Shown here one piece after another: positions 1 to 7,592 of a DNA stretch of 64,000 nucleotides. A program made the translations under genes and the position numbers. Source of the DNA: Porphyromonas sp. (GTDB taxonomy: Bacteria > Bacteroidota > Bacteroidia > Bacteroidales > Porphyromonadaceae). The DNA is taken from positions 9,620 through 73,619 of the forward strand of contig JASBZK010000005.1 in NCBI GenBank assembly GCA_029983505.1. Direction: 5' to 3'. The first letter of the stretch is position 1. Every line of letters begins with the position of its first letter. The notes under the pieces are model-generated. The model was not told the DNA's origin, did not search any database, and saw only the letters and a list, made by a program, of their open reading frames with translations.

Positions 1-126
1 GCGAAAAGCACCTGTGGACGAGAGCGTGAAAGTGGCCGGGGTGCGGAGTCTCATCACGAATAGGGCGACGAGAAGCGGCACGGCAAGGAACAGGAGGAAA
101 AAGAGCGGGTGTGCAAACGTGATCAT
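1..126 (-). CDS. batA: BatA-like von Willebrand factor A protein, N-terminal fragment
   Basis: Only the first 42 codons are in the window. The start codon at 126 overlaps the stop of the preceding gene (ATGA), so the two are translationally coupled. The visible residues form a short N-terminal segment and a hydrophobic helix (FFLLFLAVPLLVALFV), the usual beginning of the membrane-anchored BatA/BatB vWA proteins. The vWA domain itself lies outside. Position after MoxR, DUF58 and a Bat-operon membrane protein matches the Bacteroides aerotolerance operon, in which batA comes next. The identification rests mainly on context. Confidence 0.75.
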   Translation of the reverse strand, partial: MITFAHPLFFLLFLAVPLLVALFVMRLRTPATFTLSSTGAFR

Positions 127-1115
127 ACGTCAGAACTTCCTCCTTTCTCCGACTCTGTCTCGTCCGAGACCTTGGCCTTTTCTTTTTGGACTTCTTCCAC
201 GAAGCCGAGGGAGACTTGCCACAGACCGATGTTTTCGTCCTGGGTGGGGGCGTACTTGGCGAACTTCGCGAAGTCCGCCGTCTCGAGGATCCGGCGCAGG
301 TCTCGGGACAGCTCACTCTCTTTGTCCCCGAGGGCACGGAAGGACTCAAGGATTTCCGAGGAGGTTTTTTCGGACGTGTCTATGCCGTAGACGCGGTGAA
401 TGAAGCGGCGCAAAATGTCCGTCATACCGGTGTAGTAGTCTTTGACGCGGTTGTCCTCGATGAGACCGGAGCTCTTGAGCTCGTTCATACCTTCGATAGC
501 CTCCTCGTAGGGGTCGCGCAGAGGCTCCGGAGATGGTGCTTCCGAGTCCCCTTTCTTAGGACGGTGCGCGTACTTTTTCCACAGAAAGTATGCAGCTATG
601 CAGAGCAGTACGAATGCAAGCAGGGCAAAGAGTACGCCGATGTAATCTTTCCACACGAAGTCGGGCTGCCACTGCCCTTTGAGATCCGCGAATTTCTCGG
701 GGTAATCCACGTCTACGGGGACGGTATTCACGATGAGTATCGGTGCCGACTGCGCGCGGTAGACGTCGCCCCCCACCATCGCGGCGATGTTGCGGAGCTC
801 GTAGGAGGCGGAGTCGAACGAGGTGAGTGTGACGTGATAGATGTACTCTTGGAGCGTTTCCGTAATGGTGGCGGAGTCGGAGAGAGAGATGCCCTTTATC
901 TCCACTCCGGTGACAAGGGTGTCGGCGGGCAGGGTCAGCTCCACGTGCGCCCCTTTGGGGTGGGAGACGCGGACTTCGAGCGTGGTCTCCTCTCCGATGA
1001 GAATCTTGGGGGGATCGAGTTTCGCATTCACTTGCGGGGTCTGCCCTTTTGCCACAAAGGCGGCAAGGGAGAGACACAAGGCGGATAGCAGGAACAAAAA
1101 GGGTCTTTTGGTCAT
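123..1115 (-). CDS. Bat operon membrane protein of unknown function
   Basis: A 330-residue protein in the position between DUF58 and BatA of the aerotolerance operon. The start at 1115 is chosen because it lies 2 bases after the DUF58 stop and opens a signal peptide (MTKRPFLFLLSALCLSLAAF). A periplasmic beta-rich segment of about 120 residues follows, then one membrane helix near residues 155-175 (YIGVLFALLAFVLLCIAAYF), then an acidic cytoplasmic tail with predicted helices. A longer in-frame reading from 1241 would overlap the DUF58 gene and is not needed. Such proteins resemble DUF4381-type Bat accessory proteins; the biochemical role is unknown. Confidence 0.8.
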   Translation of the reverse strand: MTKRPFLFLLSALCLSLAAFVAKGQTPQVNAKLDPPKILIGEETTLEVRVSHPKGAHVELTLPADTLVTGVEIKGISLSDSATITETLQEYIYHVTLTSFDSASYELRNIAAMVGGDVYRAQSAPILIVNTVPVDVDYPEKFADLKGQWQPDFVWKDYIGVLFALLAFVLLCIAAYFLWKKYAHRPKKGDSEAPSPEPLRDPYEEAIEGMNELKSSGLIEDNRVKDYYTGMTDILRRFIHRVYGIDTSEKTSSEILESFRALGDKESELSRDLRRILETADFAKFAKYAPTQDENIGLWQVSLGFVEEVQKEKAKVSDETESEKGGSSDV

Positions 1116-1117
1116 AG

Positions 1118-1996
1118 TCAGCTTCTGCGACTGAATAGGTTCTGAAGCGCGGGGACATAGTCCGCATTCGTCGCCACGGAGCCAAACCTGACGTCGTAGC
1201 GGCGGAAGATGGTGCGGAAGCGGTTCGCAGTCTCCTCCCAAAAGCGGCGGTACGTCTCCCTCACTCTCTGTGAGGAACTGTCGATGACGAGCGTCTCGCC
1301 CGTCTCCGCATCCCGCACCGTGAGCAGCCCTACGCTCGGTAATGTCGCCTCATGCTCGTCGTAGACCTGCATCGCCATCACGTCGTGTTTGCGGCGGACG
1401 ATGGAGAGGGTGCGGTCGTAACCGCTTTCGTCGATGAAGTCGCTGAGGACGAATACGGTGGCGCGTTTCTTTTGGACGTTATTGGCGAAGACGAGAGCCT
1501 GAGAGAGGTCGGTGCCGGGCTCCTCCGCTTCGAGGGTCAGGATTTCGTCCAAAATGTGGAGGACGTGCTTCCGACCTTTGCCCGGGGGTATGAACTTCTC
1601 CACCTTGTTGGAGTAAAAGATGACGCCGACTTTGTCGTTATTCGTGATGGTGCTGAATGCGAGTGTGCCGGCAATCTCGGCGATGAGCTGCCGCTTCGTC
1701 CGCCCGGAGGTGCCGAAGAGTCCGCTCTTGGAGACGTCGACGAGGAGGAGCATCGTCAGCTCGCGCTCCTCTTCGTAGACTTTGATGAAAGGCTTGGCAT
1801 AGCGCGCGGTGACGTTCCAGTCGATGTCGCGTACGTCGTCCCCTATCCGGTACTCCCGGACTTCGGAGAAGGACATACCTCTCCCCTTGAATGCACTCCG
1901 ATAGGCACCCGAGAAAATGTTTTGGGAGAGACGGTTCGCCTTTATCTCGATCTTTCGGATCTTTCGGAGGAGTTCGCTGCGGTCGTGGGTTTCCAT
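1118..1996 (-). CDS. DUF58 domain protein of the Bat aerotolerance operon
   Basis: A 292-residue protein with the DUF58 hallmark near residues 40-65 (GRGMSFSEVREYRIGDD followed by DIDWNVTAR) and a following vWA-like fold (LLLVDVSKSG). DUF58 proteins are cytoplasmic partners of MoxR ATPases and are thought to act in assembling or remodelling envelope complexes. The gene starts 23 bases after the moxR stop and ends 2 bases before the next start, so it sits in a tight operon. It has a soluble N-terminus without signal peptide, as usual for the family. Confidence 0.93.
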   Translation of the reverse strand: METHDRSELLRKIRKIEIKANRLSQNIFSGAYRSAFKGRGMSFSEVREYRIGDDVRDIDWNVTARYAKPFIKVYEEERELTMLLLVDVSKSGLFGTSGRTKRQLIAEIAGTLAFSTITNNDKVGVIFYSNKVEKFIPPGKGRKHVLHILDEILTLEAEEPGTDLSQALVFANNVQKKRATVFVLSDFIDESGYDRTLSIVRRKHDVMAMQVYDEHEATLPSVGLLTVRDAETGETLVIDSSSQRVRETYRRFWEETANRFRTIFRRYDVRFGSVATNADYVPALQNLFSRRS

Positions 1997-2019
1997 ATGT
2001 CGGATCTTTTCCCTACGAA

Positions 2020-3024
2020 TCAGGGTACTTCGACCTTATTGAGGATCTCGGAGACGATTTCGTCCGGTACAAGGTTATCGGCTTCGGCCTCATAGCTGAG
2101 CGCCACGCGGTGACGGAGGACGTCGTGGCAGACCGCCCTGACGTCTTCGGGGATGACGTACCCTCTGTGTTTGATGAAGGCATAAGCCCGCGCGGCAAGC
2201 GCGAGGTTAATGGAGGCACGGGGAGACGCACCGTTGGCGATCATTCCTTTGAGCTCCTTCAGCCCCGCCTCTTCGGGGTAACGCGTCGCGAAGACGATGT
2301 CGATGATGTACTTGTGTATCTTTTCGTCGATGTAGACTTTGTGGACTACGTCGCGCGCCCGGAGGATCTCGGCGGTGGACACCACGGGCGTGACCTTGGC
2401 TTTGTCACGGGCGATCTGGGAGGAGACGATGCTCATCTCTTCGGCTTTCGTGGGGTAGCCGACGTTGACTTTGAGCATAAAGCGGTCGCTCTGAGCTTCG
2501 GGAAGGGCATAGGTGCCTTCCTGGTCGATGGGGTTTTGGGTGGCCATTACGAGGAATGGCTTGGGCAGGGCAAACGTCTCGTCTGCTATCGTCACCTGAC
2601 GCTCCTGCATCGCTTCAAGAAGCGCACTCTGCACCTTGGCCGGGGCGCGGTTGATTTCGTCCGCGAGGACGAGGTTGGAGAAGATCGGCCCTTTTTTGAT
2701 GCTGAAGGTCTCGTTTTTCTGGCTGTATATCTGTGTGCCGATGACGTCGGCCGGCAGAAGGTCGGGCGTGAACTGGATGCGGCTGAAGTCTGCCTCCATA
2801 AGCTCCGCCAGGGTCTTGATGGCGAGTGTCTTGGCCAAGCCGGGAACCCCTTCGAGGAGGATGTGTCCATCGGCGAGAAGCCCTATAAGGAGACTCTCGC
2901 GGAGGTGCTTCTGCCCCACGATGACCCGTCCCATGCCTTGCTCGAGGAGGTCGAGGAAGCCGCTTTCCCTTTCGATGACTTCGCTCAGCTCTCTGACGTT
3001 TACGGCGCTGTTGTCGTTAACCAT
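2020..3024 (-). CDS. moxR: MoxR-family AAA+ ATPase
   Basis: A 334-residue AAA+ ATPase of the MoxR type. Walker A is GVPGLAKT near residues 59-66. Walker B and the following conserved stretch are LVLADEINRAPAKVQSALLEAM, and the sensor region is MATQNPIDQEGTYALPEAQ. It is the first gene of the Bat operon and has its own promoter at 3088-3120. MoxR proteins work as chaperone-like ATPases with vWA proteins such as those encoded downstream. Length and motifs are normal and the identification is firm; the client in this organism is unknown. Confidence 0.96.
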   Translation of the reverse strand: MVNDNSAVNVRELSEVIERESGFLDLLEQGMGRVIVGQKHLRESLLIGLLADGHILLEGVPGLAKTLAIKTLAELMEADFSRIQFTPDLLPADVIGTQIYSQKNETFSIKKGPIFSNLVLADEINRAPAKVQSALLEAMQERQVTIADETFALPKPFLVMATQNPIDQEGTYALPEAQSDRFMLKVNVGYPTKAEEMSIVSSQIARDKAKVTPVVSTAEILRARDVVHKVYIDEKIHKYIIDIVFATRYPEEAGLKELKGMIANGASPRASINLALAARAYAFIKHRGYVIPEDVRAVCHDVLRHRVALSYEAEADNLVPDEIVSEILNKVEVP

Positions 3025-3087
3025 ATCTTTGTGTCGTTTTGGTGTTGGCGCTAAAATTTCTTCCCCTCCGCCCTCTATTCGGAACTA

Positions 3088-3120
3088 CAAATATACTAAT
3101 TCTTAGGGGCTGTTTGCAAA
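3088..3120 (-). promoter_or_regulatory. Promoter of the moxR/Bat operon
   Basis: On the minus strand TTTG (3117-3120) is followed after 21 bases by TATATTTG (3088-3095), matching the Bacteroidetes sigma consensus TTTG/TAnnTTTG. It lies about 65 bases upstream of the moxR start. Confidence 0.8.
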
Positions 3121-3122
3121 CG

Positions 3123-3163
3123 AAAAAGGCTCTGTCGGAGGCGGAAACCCCGGCAGAGCCTTT
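3123..3163 (-). terminator. Rho-independent terminator after pckA
   Basis: Stem of about 14 bp with arms at 3125-3138 and 3150-3163 (AAAGGCTCTG against CAGAGCCTTT plus inner pairs) and a run of T on the minus strand after it. It lies 24 bases behind the pckA stop codon and just upstream of the moxR promoter. Confidence 0.9.
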
Positions 3164-3186
3164 ATTTATAGGACTTTAAGATTAGC

Positions 3187-4794
3187 TTAGAGCTTAGGAC
3201 CGGCTGCTACAAGCGCCTTGCCTGCCTCGTTGCCCGTGAACTTCACGAAGTTCTTTTGGAAACGCTCTGCGAGGTCTTTAGCTTTCTTTTCCCATTCGCT
3301 TGCGTCCGCATAAGTGTCGCGGGGGTCAAGGATGGCGGGGTCTACGCCGGGAAGCGCTGTGGGCACCTTGAAGTTGAAGAAGGGGATGGACTTCGTGGGC
3401 GCCTTGTCGATGGAGCCGTCGAGGATGGCGTCGATGATGCCTCTCGTGTCCTTGATGGAGATGCGCTTGCCGGAGCCGTTCCAGCCCGTATTCACGAGGT
3501 AAGCGGTAGAGCCGTTTGCCTCCATTTTCTTCACGAGCTCTTCAGCGTACTTCGTGGGGTGGAGTGAGAGGAATGCCGCGCCGAAGCATGCAGAGAATGT
3601 GGGGGTAGGCTCGGTGATGCCGCGCTCGGTACCTGCGAGCTTGGCGGTAAAGCCGCTGAGGAAATAGTACTTTGTCTGCTCGGGGGTGAGGATGGAGACG
3701 GGAGGCAGCACGCCGAATGCGTCCGCAGAGAGGAAGATCACCTTATTGGCAGGACCTGCTTTGGAGACGGGCTTGACGATGTTGTCGATGTGGTAGATCG
3801 GGTAGGAGACACGCGTATTTTCGGTCACGCTCTTGTCCGTGAAGTCGATCTTGCCGTCCTTGTCCACGGTGACGTTTTCGAGGAGTGCGTCGCGGCGGAT
3901 GGCCTTGTAGATATCGGGTTCGCTCTCCTTGGAGAGGTTGATCACTTTAGCGTAGCAACCGCCTTCGAAGTTGAAGATACCGTCTTCGTCCCAACCGTGT
4001 TCGTCATCGCCGATGAGTTTACGCTTCGGGTCGGTGGAGAGGGTCGTCTTGCCGGTGCCGGAGAGACCGAAGAAGATGGCCGTCTCGGTGCCTTCCATAT
4101 TGGTGTTTGCGGAGCAGTGCATGGATGCCATACCTGCGAGGGGGAGACGGTAGTTCATGTAGGAGAACATCCCTTTCTTCATCTCGCCGCCGTACCAGGT
4201 ATTGATGATGACCTGAATCTTCTCGGTGAGGTTAAAGACGACAGCCGTCTCCGAGTTCAGTCCGAGCTCCTTGTAGTTTTCGACCTTGGCTTTGGAGGCG
4301 TTGAGGATGAGGAAGTCGGGTTCGCCGAAGTCCTTGAGTTCTTCTTCCGTGGGGCGGATGAACATATTCTTCACGAAGTGTGCCTGCCAAGCCACTTCCA
4401 TCACGAAGCGGAGTTTGAGGCGGGAAGAGGGGTTGGCGCCGCAGAAGGCATCCACTACGTAGAGTTTTTTGCCGGAGAGTTCGTCGGTGGCGATCTTCTT
4501 GATCGTCTTCCAGGCTTCTTCGGTTACGGGCTTATTGTCGTTCTTGTATTCGTCGCTGGTCCACCAGATCGTGTCGCGGCTGGTGTCGTCCATCACGAAG
4601 AATTTATCTTTGGGCGAGCGGCCGGTGAAGACACCGGTCATCACGTTCACGGCGCCAAGCTCGGTCACTTGTCCGCGTTCGTAGCCTTCGAGTTCGGGTC
4701 TTGTTTCTTCAGCGTAGAGCTGATCGTAAGAGGGGTTATAGACTATTTCGGTCGCACCCTTGATGCCATACTTTTCTAAATCTACTTTAGCCAT
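3187..4794 (-). CDS. pckA: Phosphoenolpyruvate carboxykinase (ATP)
   Basis: A 535-residue enzyme of the ATP-dependent PEPCK family (EC 4.1.1.49), interconverting oxaloacetate + ATP with PEP + CO2 + ADP. In fermenting Bacteroidales it commonly runs toward CO2 fixation on the way to succinate. The phosphate-binding loop GLSGTGKTTLS, the metal-binding GDDEHGWDEDG and the early GRSPKDKF segment are intact. The start at 4794 (MAKVDLEKYGIKG) is chosen by family length; the reading frame upstream (48 codons) is the leader containing the promoter. Monocistronic, with its own promoter and terminator. Confidence 0.97.
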   Translation of the reverse strand: MAKVDLEKYGIKGATEIVYNPSYDQLYAEETRPELEGYERGQVTELGAVNVMTGVFTGRSPKDKFFVMDDTSRDTIWWTSDEYKNDNKPVTEEAWKTIKKIATDELSGKKLYVVDAFCGANPSSRLKLRFVMEVAWQAHFVKNMFIRPTEEELKDFGEPDFLILNASKAKVENYKELGLNSETAVVFNLTEKIQVIINTWYGGEMKKGMFSYMNYRLPLAGMASMHCSANTNMEGTETAIFFGLSGTGKTTLSTDPKRKLIGDDEHGWDEDGIFNFEGGCYAKVINLSKESEPDIYKAIRRDALLENVTVDKDGKIDFTDKSVTENTRVSYPIYHIDNIVKPVSKAGPANKVIFLSADAFGVLPPVSILTPEQTKYYFLSGFTAKLAGTERGITEPTPTFSACFGAAFLSLHPTKYAEELVKKMEANGSTAYLVNTGWNGSGKRISIKDTRGIIDAILDGSIDKAPTKSIPFFNFKVPTALPGVDPAILDPRDTYADASEWEKKAKDLAERFQKNFVKFTGNEAGKALVAAGPKL

Positions 4795-4887
4795 GGTATG
4801 TGTAAAAGTGTATGTATGTGAAGTGTAAAAAGTTCGTGTTCTCTCTCGGGAAAAATCTGCTTTAGGTCCCCCTTTCGAAATGCAAGG

Positions 4888-4919
4888 CAAATATAGAAAT
4901 AATTCTTGTAATAGCCAAA
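4888..4919 (-). promoter_or_regulatory. Promoter of pckA
   Basis: Minus-strand TTTG (4916-4919), 20 bases, TATATTTG (4888-4895). This near-perfect Bacteroidetes promoter implies a leader of roughly 85 bases before the pckA start. Confidence 0.85.
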
Positions 4920-4950
4920 AGACGATTGTCCTCAGCACTTTCCTTGGTGT

Positions 4951-7026
4951 CTACCGAACTATGATTTCGTCCGTGAAGAGCCAGACGCCTCTCTTGTGCG
5001 GCTTCGCTTCGCAGCGGATATATCGGGTGATGAGGGGCTTCCCGTCCTCCGAAACCCACGAGTAGGTCTTGTAGTCCACCGGACGGGTCTCGTCCGTGAC
5101 GTGGGTAACGGAGGTCAGTTTTTCGAATCTCTTTCCATCTTCCGAGACGTAGAAGGTTACTTCCTCAGGGAGAAACACCCCGGGATCTTTGACCTGCATG
5201 AAGTCCAAGCTTATTTCCCGCACTGCCATACTCTTGCCGAGGTCGACCGTGACATCGATGCCCGAAGGAATGAACCCTTGCCACAAGCCGTCGCTATAGC
5301 TCCATCCGCCCCGTTTGCCGTCGGTGAGGGCTGCCCCCCCGCCCGCTTCGTACTGTGGCGCATAGGGCTTCGCATAAGTGACCCTTTTGCCAATCGCCAA
5401 ATGGGGCTCCGAGGAGACGGCTTTCGTCCGATTGCCAACCTCCTTTGCGAGATCAAAAGTACGGTATCCAGCTGCCCTCAGTCGGGTCAAAGCCTTGAGC
5501 GCCTTGCTTCTGAAGCTCGGGTAGTCTTTCCCCTCCGTCGGGCTCCAAGCAATTTCGGACAGAGCCAGAAGGCGGGGGTAGAGCATATATTCGAGATGCG
5601 CAGCTGTCGGGACGTATTCGGTCCAAAGGTTGGCCTGTACGCCTTTGATGCGCTCTGCCTCCTCTGGTGTCAGTCCGGAGGGTACGGGGTCGTAAGCGTA
5701 GACCTTCTCCAGCGGGAGGTAGCCGCCTATGGCTTCCGGCTCACGGGTCGGGTCGTCTTGGTACTGATCGAAGTAGCAGAAAGCTCCGGGTGTCATAATG
5801 GCGTTATTGCCCTGCTTTACTGCCGTCAAGGCTCCTTCCGTCCCTCTCCAAGTCATCACCGTGGCGCCGTGACTAAGTCCGCCCTCCGTGATTTCGTCCC
5901 AGCCGATGATCTTTCTGCCTTTTTTCTCCACAAATTCCTGCACTCTGCGGATGAAGTAACTCTGAAGCTCGTCGGTGTCCCGGAGGTGTTCCTCTTCCAT
6001 CCTCCTACGGCAGAGGGGACAGTCCTTCCAAGACGCTTTGCCGGCCTCATCGCCTCCGATGTGTAGGTACTCGGAGGGAAATAGTTCCATCACTTCCGTA
6101 AGTACGTCTTCCAAGAAGTGAAACGTCTCCTCGTTGCCCGCGCAGAAATCTGCCTCTTTGTACGGCTCGTGCGTACAGGAGAGCCAGGGGTAGGCCGTCA
6201 GTACTTCTTCGCTGTGCCCGGGCAGCTCTATCTCCGGCACGATCGTAATCTGCCTGGTGCGGGCGTACCGTACCAGTTCCCGAATATCCTCCTTCGAGAA
6301 GTATCCGCCGTAGGCTCCGGGAGTGCCTTTGGGAAGGTACTTACGGCTTCCCGCCCACCACTTTTTCCACAGGGCTTCGTCCCTCCACGCCGCGAAGTCG
6401 GTCAGTAGCGGGTACTTCTCGATCTCTATCCGCCAGCCCGCGGCGTCCGTGAGATGGAGGTGGAGGCGGTTGAGCTTGAGACGTGCCATAGCGTCGATTT
6501 CTTTCTTTATGACCTCTTTGCCAAAGAAATGGCGGGAGACGTCGAGCATCAAGCCCCGATAACCGAACCTCGGCTCGTCCGTGATTTCTACAAATGGAAT
6601 CTCAGTACCGGCCTCTTTTAGCGAAAGAAGCGTCTGCAGCCCGTAAAAAAGTCCCGCTTCTCCGGTCGCTTCGATAGTTATCCCTTTCCCCGAGACGCGT
6701 AGCACGTACCCTTCCGGGGACGACACTCCGGGAAGTGTGTCTTTGAGTCTGATGTTTAGTCGACTAAGCGACTTCTCTTTGTCGCTTGCTGCCGGAACCG
6801 ATCCGCACGTCTTCAGATAGTCACTCAGACGCACCCGTATCTCGGCAGGCGCGTCGATGACCGGTTTGTCGCTTGCCCGAAGCCGAAATACCCCGCTCCC
6901 GGGGACTACGTGCTTGGGGCGCGGGATGACGGGCAAATCGGCGACCTGCGCGGCGGACTCTGTGGGGAGTGATGAGAAGAGTATGAGGAGTACGAGAAGG
7001 GCGATTCTGCCGTAAAAACGTGCCAT
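4951..7026 (-). CDS. Glycoside hydrolase family 20 beta-N-acetylhexosaminidase
   Basis: A 691-residue exported enzyme (EC 3.2.1.52) that removes terminal GlcNAc or GalNAc from glycans. A signal peptide (ALLVLLILFSSLPTESAAQ) is followed by the GH20 accessory domain and the TIM barrel, with HLHLTDAAGWR, EIELPGHSEE and the catalytic Asp-Glu pair in YLHIGGDEAGK. The C-terminal 150 residues are a beta-sandwich resembling F5/8 type C modules. A CPLCRRRM segment directly after the catalytic pair may form a disulfide. Such enzymes let host-associated Bacteroidales strip mucin or glycoprotein sugars. The stop lies 156 bases before pckA, and the gene appears monocistronic. Confidence 0.95.
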   Translation of the reverse strand: MARFYGRIALLVLLILFSSLPTESAAQVADLPVIPRPKHVVPGSGVFRLRASDKPVIDAPAEIRVRLSDYLKTCGSVPAASDKEKSLSRLNIRLKDTLPGVSSPEGYVLRVSGKGITIEATGEAGLFYGLQTLLSLKEAGTEIPFVEITDEPRFGYRGLMLDVSRHFFGKEVIKKEIDAMARLKLNRLHLHLTDAAGWRIEIEKYPLLTDFAAWRDEALWKKWWAGSRKYLPKGTPGAYGGYFSKEDIRELVRYARTRQITIVPEIELPGHSEEVLTAYPWLSCTHEPYKEADFCAGNEETFHFLEDVLTEVMELFPSEYLHIGGDEAGKASWKDCPLCRRRMEEEHLRDTDELQSYFIRRVQEFVEKKGRKIIGWDEITEGGLSHGATVMTWRGTEGALTAVKQGNNAIMTPGAFCYFDQYQDDPTREPEAIGGYLPLEKVYAYDPVPSGLTPEEAERIKGVQANLWTEYVPTAAHLEYMLYPRLLALSEIAWSPTEGKDYPSFRSKALKALTRLRAAGYRTFDLAKEVGNRTKAVSSEPHLAIGKRVTYAKPYAPQYEAGGGAALTDGKRGGWSYSDGLWQGFIPSGIDVTVDLGKSMAVREISLDFMQVKDPGVFLPEEVTFYVSEDGKRFEKLTSVTHVTDETRPVDYKTYSWVSEDGKPLITRYIRCEAKPHKRGVWLFTDEIIVR

Positions 7027-7109
7027 AGGTGCTTGGTGCGATTGTTGAGCCTAAAGGTACCCAAAAATGGACACCTCCGGGGGCTCGGACGCACCTCAAA
7101 GGATGGTAT

Positions 7110-7414
7110 ACGCATTAGAAACTTTGTGGACAAAGAATCACGGAATAAAGCCCCGGAGGGGCGGGCGGCGCCCAACGGGCCGCAACATTGGTGACCCGCC
7201 CCCCCCGGGGGGGGGGGGCGGCTCCAACGGAGCCGAATCTTGGTAGACCGGCACGAAGACCGCGTTAGCGGTCGATGTGCCGGGGACGGGACGTTTTTTC
7301 TTGATTTCTGTGGCTGTGTCCAGTGTTTTGTGGAGCAAAACACTTTTGACACACCCACCCCGCCCCTACGGGGCTTTACATACAAACAATAATCTCGAAA
7401 TGTTTCTAATGCGT
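7110..7414. repeat. 305-bp MITE-like element with 13-bp terminal inverted repeats
   Basis: Perfect 13-bp inverted repeats (ACGCATTAGAAAC at 7110-7122 and its complement at 7402-7414) bound a gene-free, GC-rich interior. The interior is packed with small palindromes: GCCCCGGAGGGGC, CGGCTCCAACGGAGCCG and GACCGCGTTAGCGGTC, a GCCGGCAC/GTGCCGG-type pair, and CCCCTACGGGG near the right end. A homopolymer junction of 8 C then 12 G lies at 7199-7218. No transposase is encoded and no clear target duplication is visible. It fits a non-autonomous palindromic element or a REP-like cluster. Confidence 0.65.
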
Positions 7415-7433
7415 CCGACCTGCGCGCTGGAGA

Positions 7434-7512
7434 CGTATGAGCCGGGGCGTTTGTCTTGGTCCGTGACGGGATAAATTTTTGGTCCGTGTCTCGAGGAAAC
7501 GAGATACGGACC
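7434..7512. repeat. Four-unit 23-bp array, copy 1
   Basis: Core starts (f = GGTACAGACC-like, r = GGTCTGTACC-like): f 7434 (degenerate), r 7458, r 7481, f 7503. The last r/f pair forms a strong hairpin at 7475-7518 with A/T flanks. It lies 80 bp behind the ppiD-like stop and upstream of the hexosaminidase gene. Together with the element at 7110-7414 it accounts for most of the gene-free stretch 7027-7592, where I see no credible gene. Confidence 0.85.
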
Positions 7513-7592
7513 AAAAATGGTTCGGTTGTTTGCCCTGTGGCGGTGCGGAGCTTAGCCCCGTAAGCGCGTCAGGCAAGGTGTGAGATGGTTTG

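Noticed and set aside
7138..7514. Reading frames through the GC-rich element and array between the hexosaminidase and ppiD-like genes
   Set aside because: They consist of translated palindromes and homopolymers (proline- and arginine-rich) with no family resemblance.
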